A stretch of 64,000 nucleotides of DNA from Pedobacter sp. ok626 (lineage in GTDB: Bacteria; Bacteroidota; Bacteroidia; Sphingobacteriales; Sphingobacteriaceae): positions 62,001-126,000 of the forward strand of contig NZ_FNEX01000002.1 in NCBI RefSeq assembly GCF_900100435.1, in the 5' to 3' direction. The notes beneath the pieces are model-generated. The model was given only the letters and a program-made list of their open reading frames with translations. It made no database searches and was not told the origin of the DNA. Below are positions 28,987 to 38,088 of this stretch, one piece after another (the stretch's first letter is position 1; the number at the start of each line of letters is the position of its first letter). Both the position numbers and the translations under genes were made by a program.

Positions 28987-31298
28987 ACCAGTTGTTCGCG
29001 ATAAGTAATTGCCTTTTCACCTGGTAAGACCGTGTGAGACTGATTAAATATACTTATTTCCAGTGTCCGATCAGAATTATTTATAATCCAGATTTGCTTT
29101 GAAGAGATCTTCACTTTTAGCTGAACGCCTCTGAAGCCGATACTAAAAGAAAATGAATCCCATGCCTTAGGTAAGAACGGATTAAAACACAGTCTTCCAT
29201 TACGTACGCGCATTCCTGCAAAACCTTCTACAATACTCATCCAGGTACCCGCCATCGAAGTAATGTGCAGTCCATCTTCGGTATCATTGTTATAATCATC
29301 CAGATCCAAACGGGCTGTGCGAAGGTAAAATTCATAAGCCTTCTCTTCATCATTTAGCTTTGCCGCCAAAATACTGTGTACACATGGAGATAAAGAACTT
29401 TCATGCACGGTTCTGCTTTCATAGAAAGTAAAGTTCTTCCGTAGTGTTTCCAGATCGTACTCATCTTCAAAAAAGTACATGCCTTGCAATACGTCTGCCT
29501 GCTTAATGAAGCCCGAGCGCAAGATCCTATCCCAACTCCATTTCTGGTTCAGGGGTCTGTCTTCAGCGGGCAAATCTTTCACCAATGTCTGCTCCTTATC
29601 CATAAAACCGTCTTGCTGAAGAAATACACCTTCCTTTTCATCGTAAGGATAATACATTTGATCAGCAACAGCTTTCCAGTCACCAAACTCTTTAGCTTCT
29701 ACCAGCTTTGTTTTTTCTTGTATGGCTTTATACTTTTCAGGGTCCATACGTTTTACTGTAATAGCAGCTTCAATGGTATATTTTAAACACCATGCGGCCA
29801 GCTTATTCGTATACCAGTTGTTGTTGATGTTATTTTCATATTCATTTGGCCCGGTTACCCCCAGCATTACATATTTTTGTTTGTCCGCGCTCCAGTTTAC
29901 CCGTTGTTTCCAAAATCTGGCAATCCCGATCAATACTTCTAAACCATATTGAGCCAGGTAATTTTCATCTCCTGTATATCGGATGTAGTTAAATATTGCA
30001 AAGGCTATAGCACCATTTCTATGAATCTCTTCAAAGGTAATTTCCCATTCGTTATGACATTCCTCACCATTCATGGTCACCATTGGATAAAGGGCCGCTC
30101 CATTTTTAAAGCCTAGCTTTTCAGCATTCTCAATGGCCTTATCCAAGTGTTTATAACGATAAACGAGTAAATTCTTTGCCACCTCCTCGGGGGCCGTAGA
30201 TAAATAAAATGGAATACAATAGGCCTCAGTATCCCAATAGGTAGAACCTCCATATTTTTCTCCCGTAAAACCTTTAGGACCAATATTTAGACGAGCATCC
30301 TTACCTGTATAGGTCTGGTTAAGCTGAAATATATTGAATCGAATGGCTTGTTGAGCCGCAACATCTCCTTCAATAATGATGTCACTTTCTCCCCACTTTG
30401 CAGCCCATGCCGCAGCTTGGTCCTTCAGCAACGCATCAAAACCTGTAGTCTTTGCTTTTTCCATTTTAGACTCAGCCACTCCCAATAGATCACTTTTATT
30501 GTAATTGAGAGAAGATAGATTGGTCACGATTTTATAAACATCAATGATTTCGTCTTTCTTAATAGATATTACAGCAGTTTGTCCAAGATATTTATCTTTG
30601 GCTACAGGCTGCAAGCTTTGTGCTACCCCATTACAAAGTATCATAGTACGGCTTGCTGTACAAACATCAAACTCAGTTTTTTTAGTCTGCAAAGTCAGGT
30701 AATCCGTACCATTTACCTGATGTTGTGCTACTTCATTCCAAAATTTCTCATCGTAGTTCGCATCCTGATTCTTTACATCTCCATCGATAAAAGAGGTAAC
30801 GGTGATTACACCGTCAAAATTAACAGCGCTTATGTTGTAATGTAAAGCGGCCAACTCATCATCGGCGATGCTACAAAAACGAATAGTATCAACTTTAACG
30901 ATCTTTCCACTACTTAATTTGGCTGTAAAAGTCCTGCTCAATGTGCCCTCCTTCATGTTTAGTATCCGTTTAAATTCAGTTACCTCACATTTAAAAAGAT
31001 CCAACTTTTCACCATCAACATCAATCTCGATGCCGATCCAATTTGTTGCATTCAACACTTTAGCAAAGTACTCTGGATAGCCATTCTTCCACCAACCCAC
31101 ACGTGTTTTATCGGGATAGTAAACACCCGCTACATAATTCCCTTGTAAAGTTTCTCCAGTATAAGCCTCTTCAAAATTGGCGCGCTGACCTATACGACCA
31201 TTGCCAATACTGAACAGACTTTCCGATATTTTATTTAAGTAAGGATCAAAACCTTCCTCAATAATATTCCACTCGTCTGCTTTTATGTAATTCTTCAT
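28983..31298 (-). CDS. GH65 maltose phosphorylase (alpha-glucoside phosphorylase)
   Basis: 771 residues, the usual length. No signal peptide, so cytoplasmic. The N-terminal super-beta-sandwich precedes an (alpha/alpha)6 barrel. The general acid is in GVTGPNEYENNINNNWYTN (Glu486), and ESRTVHESSLSPCVHSI supplies the phosphate-binding loop. The enzyme splits maltose with phosphate to glucose and beta-glucose-1-phosphate. It lies 62 bp after the beta-phosphoglucomutase gene, whose product uses that sugar phosphate. Trehalose or kojibiose phosphorylase are alternatives within GH65; the Sus context favours maltose. Confidence 0.9.
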   Translation of the reverse strand: MKNYIKADEWNIIEEGFDPYLNKISESLFSIGNGRIGQRANFEEAYTGETLQGNYVAGVYYPDKTRVGWWKNGYPEYFAKVLNATNWIGIEIDVDGEKLDLFKCEVTEFKRILNMKEGTLSRTFTAKLSSGKIVKVDTIRFCSIADDELAALHYNISAVNFDGVITVTSFIDGDVKNQDANYDEKFWNEVAQHQVNGTDYLTLQTKKTEFDVCTASRTMILCNGVAQSLQPVAKDKYLGQTAVISIKKDEIIDVYKIVTNLSSLNYNKSDLLGVAESKMEKAKTTGFDALLKDQAAAWAAKWGESDIIIEGDVAAQQAIRFNIFQLNQTYTGKDARLNIGPKGFTGEKYGGSTYWDTEAYCIPFYLSTAPEEVAKNLLVYRYKHLDKAIENAEKLGFKNGAALYPMVTMNGEECHNEWEITFEEIHRNGAIAFAIFNYIRYTGDENYLAQYGLEVLIGIARFWKQRVNWSADKQKYVMLGVTGPNEYENNINNNWYTNKLAAWCLKYTIEAAITVKRMDPEKYKAIQEKTKLVEAKEFGDWKAVADQMYYPYDEKEGVFLQQDGFMDKEQTLVKDLPAEDRPLNQKWSWDRILRSGFIKQADVLQGMYFFEDEYDLETLRKNFTFYESRTVHESSLSPCVHSILAAKLNDEEKAYEFYLRTARLDLDDYNNDTEDGLHITSMAGTWMSIVEGFAGMRVRNGRLCFNPFLPKAWDSFSFSIGFRGVQLKVKISSKQIWIINNSDRTLEISIFNQSHTVLPGEKAITYREQLV

Positions 31299-31360
31299 CT
31301 TTATACTGCTCTAATCTTGCACCGCTAAAGCGGCTACACACTTTATCCTTTTTCTATTCC

Positions 31361-32026
31361 TTATTTTTTCAAAGCCGAGATTTCGGCAATTGTGATTTCC
31401 GATAGGTCTTTAATAACTACTTGTGCACCCTGCAAATTTTCGGCATCGCCGATCCCCACAATGGCCATTCCAGCTGCAATTGCAGCCTGCACACCCGCCT
31501 GCGCATCTTCAAAGACCACGCAGTCTTTGTTCAATGCACCCAACAATTCAGCAGCTTTTACAAATACCTCTGGGTCTGGCTTGGAAGCACTTACTGTATT
31601 CCCATCCACAATGGCATCAAAAAAATGAGCCAGGTTGGTTCGTTCTAAAATCAATCCAGAGTTTTTACTGGCCGATCCCAATGCGATTTTAATCCCCTGT
31701 TCTTTCAAATCCTGCAGTAGCTTTAAGGAACCTGGTAATACTTCAGCCTCTGTCATCTTACTGATCATTGCCACATACCAGGAATTTTTAAGCCCAGCCA
31801 ATGCTTCTTTTTCCGCTTCAGTTTTCTCTACGTCGCCCCATTTAAGGATCATATCCAACGAACGCATCCGGCTTACCCCCTTCAACTGCTCATTTTGGGC
31901 ATGAGTAAAATCGAATCCTAAGCTGTTTGCCAGTTGCTTCCAGGCATCGTAATGGTACAGGGCTGTATCTACCAAAACCCCATCCAGATCAAATATGCAA
32001 GCGATATCTTGTGTTGTATTCTTCAT
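31361..32026 (-). CDS. pgmB: Beta-phosphoglucomutase
   Basis: 221-residue HAD hydrolase of the beta-PGM class. IFDLDGVLVDTALYHYDAWKQLA gives the nucleophile Asp and the acid/base Asp two residues later, followed by the cap domain (LKGVSRMRSLDMIL), GSASKN and the metal-binding FEDAQAGVQAA. It converts beta-glucose-1-phosphate from the GH65 reaction to glucose-6-phosphate. The ATG immediately abuts the stop codon of the neopullulanase gene, so the genes are tightly linked. Confidence 0.93.
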   Translation of the reverse strand: MKNTTQDIACIFDLDGVLVDTALYHYDAWKQLANSLGFDFTHAQNEQLKGVSRMRSLDMILKWGDVEKTEAEKEALAGLKNSWYVAMISKMTEAEVLPGSLKLLQDLKEQGIKIALGSASKNSGLILERTNLAHFFDAIVDGNTVSASKPDPEVFVKAAELLGALNKDCVVFEDAQAGVQAAIAAGMAIVGIGDAENLQGAQVVIKDLSEITIAEISALKK

Positions 32027-33892
32027 TTAATTTAATTCAAGTACCAATGTTGTTTTGGCCGGTACAGCAATCGTTTTTAACGTCTTTAATTTTTCGCCAG
32101 TAATGACATTAGTTGCTGATGATACATTTCCCAGGCGTTCTGCAAACCTTGCGGTTTCTAAACTTTTGGCGGTATCATCGACATTAACAATTATCATTAC
32201 CGTCTTAGCGCCATTAGTACCGGAACTATTTTCAGTCTGATACCTGAAATAAGTATACAAGCCATTTTCCGGCACAAATTGCATCAGTTTACCAGTTTGT
32301 AAGGCTGTATTACTCTTACGGTAATTCGCTAGCGTTTTAACAAAGTTGAAGGCCTCATTTTCCTGTGCCGTGCGACCGGCGGCTGTAAACTTATTAGATT
32401 GATCTCCTGCCCATCCACCTGGGAAATCCGAGCGCACCAAACCATCGGGGTTAGAGTAATTCTTCATCAGGATCTCCGTACCATAGTACAATTGCGGGAT
32501 TCCTCTAATGGTCAACAGCAAAGCCATTCCCGACTTAAACTTGTTCAGATCCTCATTTACCATCGAATAAAACCGACTCATGTCGTGATTGTCTAAAAAC
32601 ACTACATTTCGATCTGCATCTTGATAAAGAAAATCCTGTGCAACGGTTGAATACAATCTGAATACACCATCAGTCCAACCCGACTTTCCATTCAAAGCTT
32701 CATAAATGGCATTTTTAATAACGGCATCAGTAATACCAGGCAATTCTGTATCAAAACCACGGTTTACAGTATTTCCACCGGTAAAAAAGGCTTGTGCCGC
32801 AGCGGTATGTACCAGTGTTTCCCCAAAAATAGAAAGCGTTGGAAACTCGGCTTTAATTTTTTGTGCCCAGTCTTTCATATAATCAGGATCATTGTAAGGA
32901 TAAGTATCGAGCCTTAATCCATCAATCCCGGCATATTCAACCCACCAAATGTGATTTTGGGTAAGATAATTCTGTACATAGGGATTTCTTTGGTTAAAAT
33001 CAGGCATACTTGGTACAAACCAACCATCAAGCATTTTCTTTTTATCGGCTTCGGAAGTATGTGGATCCATTACCGGCTCATCGCGATAGCTAGTTTGTGT
33101 GTAGGCAGGCCATTGATTCACCCAATCTTTCATAGGCATATCGGTATAAAGCCAATGCCCGGTACCCATGTGATTGTGCACGATATCCTTGACAATTTTT
33201 AAGCCCTTCTCATGAGCCTTATCTACATAAGTTTTATAAAGTGCTAACGTACCATAACGTGGATCAATCTTATAATGGTCTGTTGCTGCATAGCCATGAT
33301 AAGAAACCAAGGGCATATCATTTTCAATTTCTGGGGTCATCCATATCGCAGTTACGCCCAGATCTTTCAAATAATCCAGCTTATTGATTAAGCCCTGAAT
33401 ATCCCCGCCATGACGATAGTACATCGAATCGCGGGTCAATTTCGTTTCCCGCATTCCCTTTACCACATCATTTTTGGGATCGCCATTTGCAAAGCGATCT
33501 GGCATCAACAAGTAAATCAAATCTTTGTTGCTTACTCCTTGTATTCGGGAAGGGCCCTTTTCTCTATTTTTAAGCTCATAAATATATTGCAGCTTCTTTC
33601 CCTTTTCGTTTGCAAATTCAATCGGGAATTTACCAGCCTTGGCATTTGGAGAAATTTCCAGATCAATGAAAAGGTAGTTAGGGTTCTCCACCTTATTTAT
33701 CTTTAGCACCTTAACACCAGGATAATTCAATCCCATATCCATTTTAGCAATATTAGTCCCATGCACCAATAGTTGTAGTTTAGGATTCTTCATCCCAGTC
33801 CACCAAAACATGGGTTCTATACGTTCCAATTGCTGTGCTTGTGACCAGGAAGCCAAAAGACTAAAAAACAAGGCAATAAATATTTTTTTCAT
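32027..33892 (-). CDS. Neopullulanase/cyclomaltodextrinase-type GH13 (SusA-like)
   Basis: 621 residues with a signal peptide (MKKIFIALFFSLLASWSQAQ). An N-terminal Ig-like cyclomaltodextrinase domain (about 25-115), the GH13 barrel with IVKDIVHNHMGTGH, GLRLDTYPYND (Asp329), IFGETLV (Glu358) and LDNHDMSRF (Asp437), and a C-terminal beta domain. This matches the periplasmic neopullulanase SusA of the Bacteroides starch system. It lies 18 bp after the SusE-like gene and directly before pgmB. Confidence 0.9.
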   Translation of the reverse strand: MKKIFIALFFSLLASWSQAQQLERIEPMFWWTGMKNPKLQLLVHGTNIAKMDMGLNYPGVKVLKINKVENPNYLFIDLEISPNAKAGKFPIEFANEKGKKLQYIYELKNREKGPSRIQGVSNKDLIYLLMPDRFANGDPKNDVVKGMRETKLTRDSMYYRHGGDIQGLINKLDYLKDLGVTAIWMTPEIENDMPLVSYHGYAATDHYKIDPRYGTLALYKTYVDKAHEKGLKIVKDIVHNHMGTGHWLYTDMPMKDWVNQWPAYTQTSYRDEPVMDPHTSEADKKKMLDGWFVPSMPDFNQRNPYVQNYLTQNHIWWVEYAGIDGLRLDTYPYNDPDYMKDWAQKIKAEFPTLSIFGETLVHTAAAQAFFTGGNTVNRGFDTELPGITDAVIKNAIYEALNGKSGWTDGVFRLYSTVAQDFLYQDADRNVVFLDNHDMSRFYSMVNEDLNKFKSGMALLLTIRGIPQLYYGTEILMKNYSNPDGLVRSDFPGGWAGDQSNKFTAAGRTAQENEAFNFVKTLANYRKSNTALQTGKLMQFVPENGLYTYFRYQTENSSGTNGAKTVMIIVNVDDTAKSLETARFAERLGNVSSATNVITGEKLKTLKTIAVPAKTTLVLELN

Positions 33893-33910
33893 TTTGGTAA
33901 CCCTAAAAAT

Positions 33911-35371
33911 TTACTTGTTATAGAATATATAATCTCCGGTTAAATCATTGAACAGGATTTTATAAGTCCCCGCTTTCACACTCAGGTTACCCGCGTTTAG
34001 AACTGTCTTACCATATTTTGCATCTGCATTTGCTGCGACGCCCCAGTTTACATCCCAACCAGCAGCAATCCTGAATTTCATCTCTGTATTTGACGAGATT
34101 GTTTGTGTAATTACCCAGATATGCGGGTTAAAAGAACTTTTACCCATTGCCGTGATATCAGCCCAATCATTAAAGTTCCCTATTATTCCAATAGAGGCAT
34201 AAGTTGTTGCCCCAGCAACACTATATGGAGTGATAGAAAAAGTTAAGGCATTGATGTCGATCTTCACCGTATAAAAACCTGCTGTTGCTACATGATAAGT
34301 TCCTGGATCAGGATCAGATCCTTTAGCTTTTAGCGCTACACCATTGCTGCCATTATTGCCATATTGAGTATCCCAATTGCCAACAACGGTAATAAACTTA
34401 AAATCGCCTACATTTAAATAACCCGTATAGATATAAGATCCCCTGTTGGCTGCATCGCGGAACATATGAGTTGGGTTACCATTGTCCCAGCCAAACTCAG
34501 AAGCATCACCAACCATATACAAACTCACATCCCTCAATACAGAAATGTCATTTGTATAATCAGAGAATTTAGTAAAGGTACCCGAAGTCGCCTCTACACT
34601 CCATTTTAAGGTAGCAATAGTCGCTTGATCTGCAAAGCCTGCTGCTGTAAGTTTGGCATCAAAATCTTTATAACTTACTGATAAATTAGAATCTAGTCCA
34701 CTGTTGTTTGATGTAAATTCAAATAGCGGAGCTGTAAAACTACCATCTGGCTTAATGAATTTTACTTTATAAGTGACATTAGCGCCTGCTTTTCCAGCAA
34801 ATGATTTTTGCCATTTAAAATTTAACGACTGGGCAGTTAAGATCGGATTAATGGTAATCACATCTGCACTGGAGACTGGTCCATATAATATAAAATTGGA
34901 TACCCCATCACCAAACCTGGTTACAGAAAGATTAAAGGTATCTCCATTCACTTTTAAGGATCCATTATCAGCAATTACCCGCCAAATCAATTCTGCTTTA
35001 GCACCATCAACTATTCCTTTTGCTTTCAAAGCATCATCCAGCTGTTTCTGCGTTAAGGTAAGCGTGGTTGCTTTGCCAGCATTATCAGATGGAAATTCAA
35101 GGATTGGTTGATCGATTGAACCTGTTTTTAAAGCTGCAACCCACTTGTAAGTCGGCGCGGTATTCACCCCTGGCTTGGCCGCTGTCCAGCTTATTACGAT
35201 GGCTTTACCCGGCGTTGCCGAATTCAGTACCAACATGGTATTGTTAGCAGGTGCAGTTGCATTAAAAGCACCTAGCGCCTCCCCTTTTGACGTCTCATCA
35301 AAAGTTGTTTCTTTACACCCAAAAGCGAATGCTACAAGTACAAGGAGTGTATATAATATTTTGTATTTCAT
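33911..35371 (-). CDS. SusE/SusF-like outer-membrane starch-binding lipoprotein
   Basis: About 486 residues; the ATG at 35371 is preferred to the adjacent GTG. A lipoprotein signal ends in AFAFGC. Two SusE-type Ig-like repeats follow (about 35-155 and 165-275; each ends in a K-Q/F-x-D-A-x-L-x-A-x-G block), then two C-terminal binding modules with exposed Trp (GDASEFGWDNG and GNFNDWADI) of the SusE/F starch-binding type. It would hold glucan chains at the surface for SusCD. Between the DUF4961-like gene and the neopullulanase gene in the same operon. Confidence 0.88.
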   Translation of the reverse strand: MKYKILYTLLVLVAFAFGCKETTFDETSKGEALGAFNATAPANNTMLVLNSATPGKAIVISWTAAKPGVNTAPTYKWVAALKTGSIDQPILEFPSDNAGKATTLTLTQKQLDDALKAKGIVDGAKAELIWRVIADNGSLKVNGDTFNLSVTRFGDGVSNFILYGPVSSADVITINPILTAQSLNFKWQKSFAGKAGANVTYKVKFIKPDGSFTAPLFEFTSNNSGLDSNLSVSYKDFDAKLTAAGFADQATIATLKWSVEATSGTFTKFSDYTNDISVLRDVSLYMVGDASEFGWDNGNPTHMFRDAANRGSYIYTGYLNVGDFKFITVVGNWDTQYGNNGSNGVALKAKGSDPDPGTYHVATAGFYTVKIDINALTFSITPYSVAGATTYASIGIIGNFNDWADITAMGKSSFNPHIWVITQTISSNTEMKFRIAAGWDVNWGVAANADAKYGKTVLNAGNLSVKAGTYKILFNDLTGDYIFYNK

Positions 35372-35381
35372 CACTTTAAGA

Positions 35382-36158
35382 TTAATTGAACACCGTATAA
35401 ACCACTTCTATTACCGGGCCATTAGCTTGCACATCAAGACCGCCTGCATCTTTTACAGTACCACTAAACTGATAAGTAAACTTACCTAGCTTAGTTCCGG
35501 CAGGGACAGTAATTACCCTATCAGGTATAAAAGAATAGGAGAATAGAATCGCCGACTCCTTCACTGTTGCGATGCCTTGTTTTGAACCTACGACGCTACC
35601 GGCCTCATTATAAAAACTAAGATCGACCTTGATGTTAGTCATCCTTTGCAGATTGATATCTGTAGCCAGGTTTTGATGAAAGTAAACCGTAGCCATATCC
35701 GTATTATCCAATTTTGCTGGAAATAACCTAAACTGCCCCGGCGTAAATACAAGTGGATCAAACTTAAACGGCTTATAATCGGGCGTTTGTTTTGAACCAT
35801 CAATGCTTTTACCAAGGAAACCGAAGTTAATCAGCTCGGCAGGGCTCTGACCAAAAAGTATAGTCCCGGTAAACTTAAAAGTGAATATATTGGTCGCTGT
35901 TTTAGTGAATTTTGCGTTTGGCGACGAAGCTCCCCATTGCCCATTTGTGCTGGCATCTTTACCACCACCAACACCATCATTAGAAAATGCCCAGATATAA
36001 ACATCATTGGCCCCTTCCAAAGGTGTGCCCGTTACATCAAGTGTAATGGTCACCTCATCCTCAGAAGTAAATGTTGCAGGGCTAAAAGTAACTTTTCCTT
36101 GTCCAGATGCCCATATTGTACCAAAACAGCATATAATTAATAATAATATCTTTTTCAT
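35382..36158 (-). CDS. Exported protein of a starch-locus accessory family (DUF4961-like)
   Basis: About 258 residues starting MKKILLLIICCFGTIWA; the upstream in-frame Met at 36185 would overlap the preceding gene by 20 bp and gives a poorer signal peptide. Mature protein is all-beta, with KVTFSPATFTSEDEVTITLDVTGT and an aromatic DVYIWAFSNDGVGGGK segment resembling carbohydrate-binding modules. Found between susD and susE-type genes in other Bacteroidota starch loci as far as I recall; the DUF4961 label is from memory. Probably a glycan-binding accessory protein. Confidence 0.6.
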   Translation of the reverse strand: MKKILLLIICCFGTIWASGQGKVTFSPATFTSEDEVTITLDVTGTPLEGANDVYIWAFSNDGVGGGKDASTNGQWGASSPNAKFTKTATNIFTFKFTGTILFGQSPAELINFGFLGKSIDGSKQTPDYKPFKFDPLVFTPGQFRLFPAKLDNTDMATVYFHQNLATDINLQRMTNIKVDLSFYNEAGSVVGSKQGIATVKESAILFSYSFIPDRVITVPAGTKLGKFTYQFSGTVKDAGGLDVQANGPVIEVVYTVFN

Positions 36159-36165
36159 GATCTGC

Positions 36166-36663
36166 TTACTTTTTAGTGAATTCATACTGATAAGACAGGA
36201 TTACTTTCCCATTTAACTTTTTATCTCTTTTAATCAATAGCTTACCCGATTTCAGACTTACATAAGAACCTATGCTAAGGCTGTTCGTGATCGTGCCATT
36301 TTTTAAAGAAATCGTAGTTGGCGCTTTTACATCATCTACAGCCCAGTTACCTGTAGTTAAATCAGCTATTTTAGGAGAATTGCCAGAAGTGATGGTAAAA
36401 GTAGAAGGATTGCCCTGTGCATCGCCCATAAAAGCAACAACAAGGTCTGTGTATGGGTACACCGATGTGATGTCCAATTGTTTATAAGGGAAGCCCTTTG
36501 TGGTCGCATCCTGATCAATTTGTGTCACTTTAGTTAAGCCCCAGGTTCCCTGGATAGATTTCACAACATTTTGTGCTTCGCCTATCGGTGGAAACTCTTC
36601 AGGTTTACAGCTCCATATCGAAAGGATACAGATAGCGAATAGTATATATTGAATACGTTTCAT
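36166..36663 (-). CDS. Small lipoprotein of a starch-locus accessory family (DUF5004-like)
   Basis: 165 residues with lipobox LSIWSC and mature start KPEEFPPIGEAQNVVKSIQGTWGLTKV, a lipocalin-like opening common to small Bacteroidota lipoproteins. Beta-rich, no catalytic motif. Between susD and the DUF4961-like gene, so co-expressed with the Sus machinery. The DUF5004 label is from memory; function not known. Confidence 0.6.
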   Translation of the reverse strand: MKRIQYILFAICILSIWSCKPEEFPPIGEAQNVVKSIQGTWGLTKVTQIDQDATTKGFPYKQLDITSVYPYTDLVVAFMGDAQGNPSTFTITSGNSPKIADLTTGNWAVDDVKAPTTISLKNGTITNSLSIGSYVSLKSGKLLIKRDKKLNGKVILSYQYEFTKK

Positions 36664-36687
36664 ACGTTTATCTTTTAAAGTTTAAGA

Positions 36688-38064
36688 TTAAAAACAGTTG
36701 CCTTCAGGATTGCGTTGGAAATTGATATTCGTACCCATTTCTTCCTGAGGGAATTGCAGAATAAAGCCCGGGCAGTTCCAAACTGAACCCCGTTTATCTA
36801 TATTCTCGCCCTTGGCTCCGATCCGTTTAATCTCCGAAAGCCTGTTACCCTCTCCGGCAAGTTCCAAACCACGCTCAAAGCGTGCATTCGTAATGATAAA
36901 GGCAGGGGTAGAACCAACAGGAATACTCTTAGTACCACCATATGCCCTATTCATAATATCATTGACATCCTGAATGGCCACTGGAAGGTTGGCATTGTTT
37001 TCTGCCGCGGCCTCAGCTCTGATCAGTTTCATTTCTGTGAGGTAAATCACCGGAACGTTAAACCTATCTAAGTTGTATTTCGTGATTACGATGTTACCCG
37101 GATACTTAACTGTATTAAACAACGTTTTTCTGACATCATTTGGCGTATTTACCATAGCATAAAACGCAGTTGTAAACCTCATCTGCGGCAAACCATTGTC
37201 CGAACGGAATTGATTTCTTAATTCCGCTCCTGGTTCAAAAGCTCCTCTGGTGCTGATCATTTGAAATATACTTTCGGTTGATCCGGCCTCTGTAAAGCGA
37301 GATGCATAAGTTGCATCTAATGTAAACTTCTTACTTTCAATAACCTGATTGGCATAGTTATATGCGTTTTGAAAATCATTCATCTGGAAGTATACTTTTG
37401 CAAGTAAACCTTTAGCGGCCCATTTCGTTGGCAAGCCATTATTTACATCTGGCAGTTTGTTTTCAGCATCTTTTAAATCAACAATAATCTGATCATAAGC
37501 TTGCTTAACTGTAGACCTATTTTTGGTGCCCACTTCGGTACTTAACCTGATTGTAATCCCTAAATGAGAATTATCTGTGGTAAAGCCCCATGGCTGCGCA
37601 AACAATTTAACCACTTCAAAGTGTACAAGCGCTCTTACGAATTTTGCCTGGCCTTCAATATTATCTTTAGCGGTAGTAGCTTTATCTAAGTTCTCCAATA
37701 CCAAATTAGCCCGATAAACCCCCTGATACATCCCTACGTACATATCCCGCTTATAATCTCCAAAAATGGATGATTTACGTCCGTAAAACTCGCCAAAATC
37801 GCCGCTCAAATTAGTGCCGTTTAGTTGATCTGCCATCATTTCACTTACTGCTTGAATTTTCCCACCGAACATCGCATCCCCACCAACAACCTGGTAAGCC
37901 GAATTCATTAACTGAATTAGCCCCGCCTCGTCGCCTATGGCTTGCTCTTTATTTAAGGCGTCCTGTGGTGGAGCGTCAAGAAATTTCTTACATCCTGTTC
38001 CGGTACCTGCAAGTACAGCAAGCACGGCAACCGTTTTTAAAATATTTTTATAATTGAATTTCAT
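36688..38064 (-). CDS. susD: SusD/RagB-family nutrient-binding lipoprotein (maltodextrin locus)
   Basis: About 458 residues from the ATG at 38064, which gives a normal lipoprotein signal (LAVLAGTGTGC); an upstream Met at 38088 sits at the end of susC. The protein is helical with TPR-like repeats (VRALVHFEVVKLFAQPWGF; AKGLLAKVYFQMNDFQNAYNYANQVI) and the C-terminal ERGLELAGEGNRLSEIKR block of SusD/RagB. It caps the SusC channel and binds incoming glucan. 24 bp after susC. Confidence 0.9.
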   Translation of the reverse strand: MKFNYKNILKTVAVLAVLAGTGTGCKKFLDAPPQDALNKEQAIGDEAGLIQLMNSAYQVVGGDAMFGGKIQAVSEMMADQLNGTNLSGDFGEFYGRKSSIFGDYKRDMYVGMYQGVYRANLVLENLDKATTAKDNIEGQAKFVRALVHFEVVKLFAQPWGFTTDNSHLGITIRLSTEVGTKNRSTVKQAYDQIIVDLKDAENKLPDVNNGLPTKWAAKGLLAKVYFQMNDFQNAYNYANQVIESKKFTLDATYASRFTEAGSTESIFQMISTRGAFEPGAELRNQFRSDNGLPQMRFTTAFYAMVNTPNDVRKTLFNTVKYPGNIVITKYNLDRFNVPVIYLTEMKLIRAEAAAENNANLPVAIQDVNDIMNRAYGGTKSIPVGSTPAFIITNARFERGLELAGEGNRLSEIKRIGAKGENIDKRGSVWNCPGFILQFPQEEMGTNINFQRNPEGNCF

Positions 38065-38088
38065 CTTCTTATCTATTATGGTCAACAA

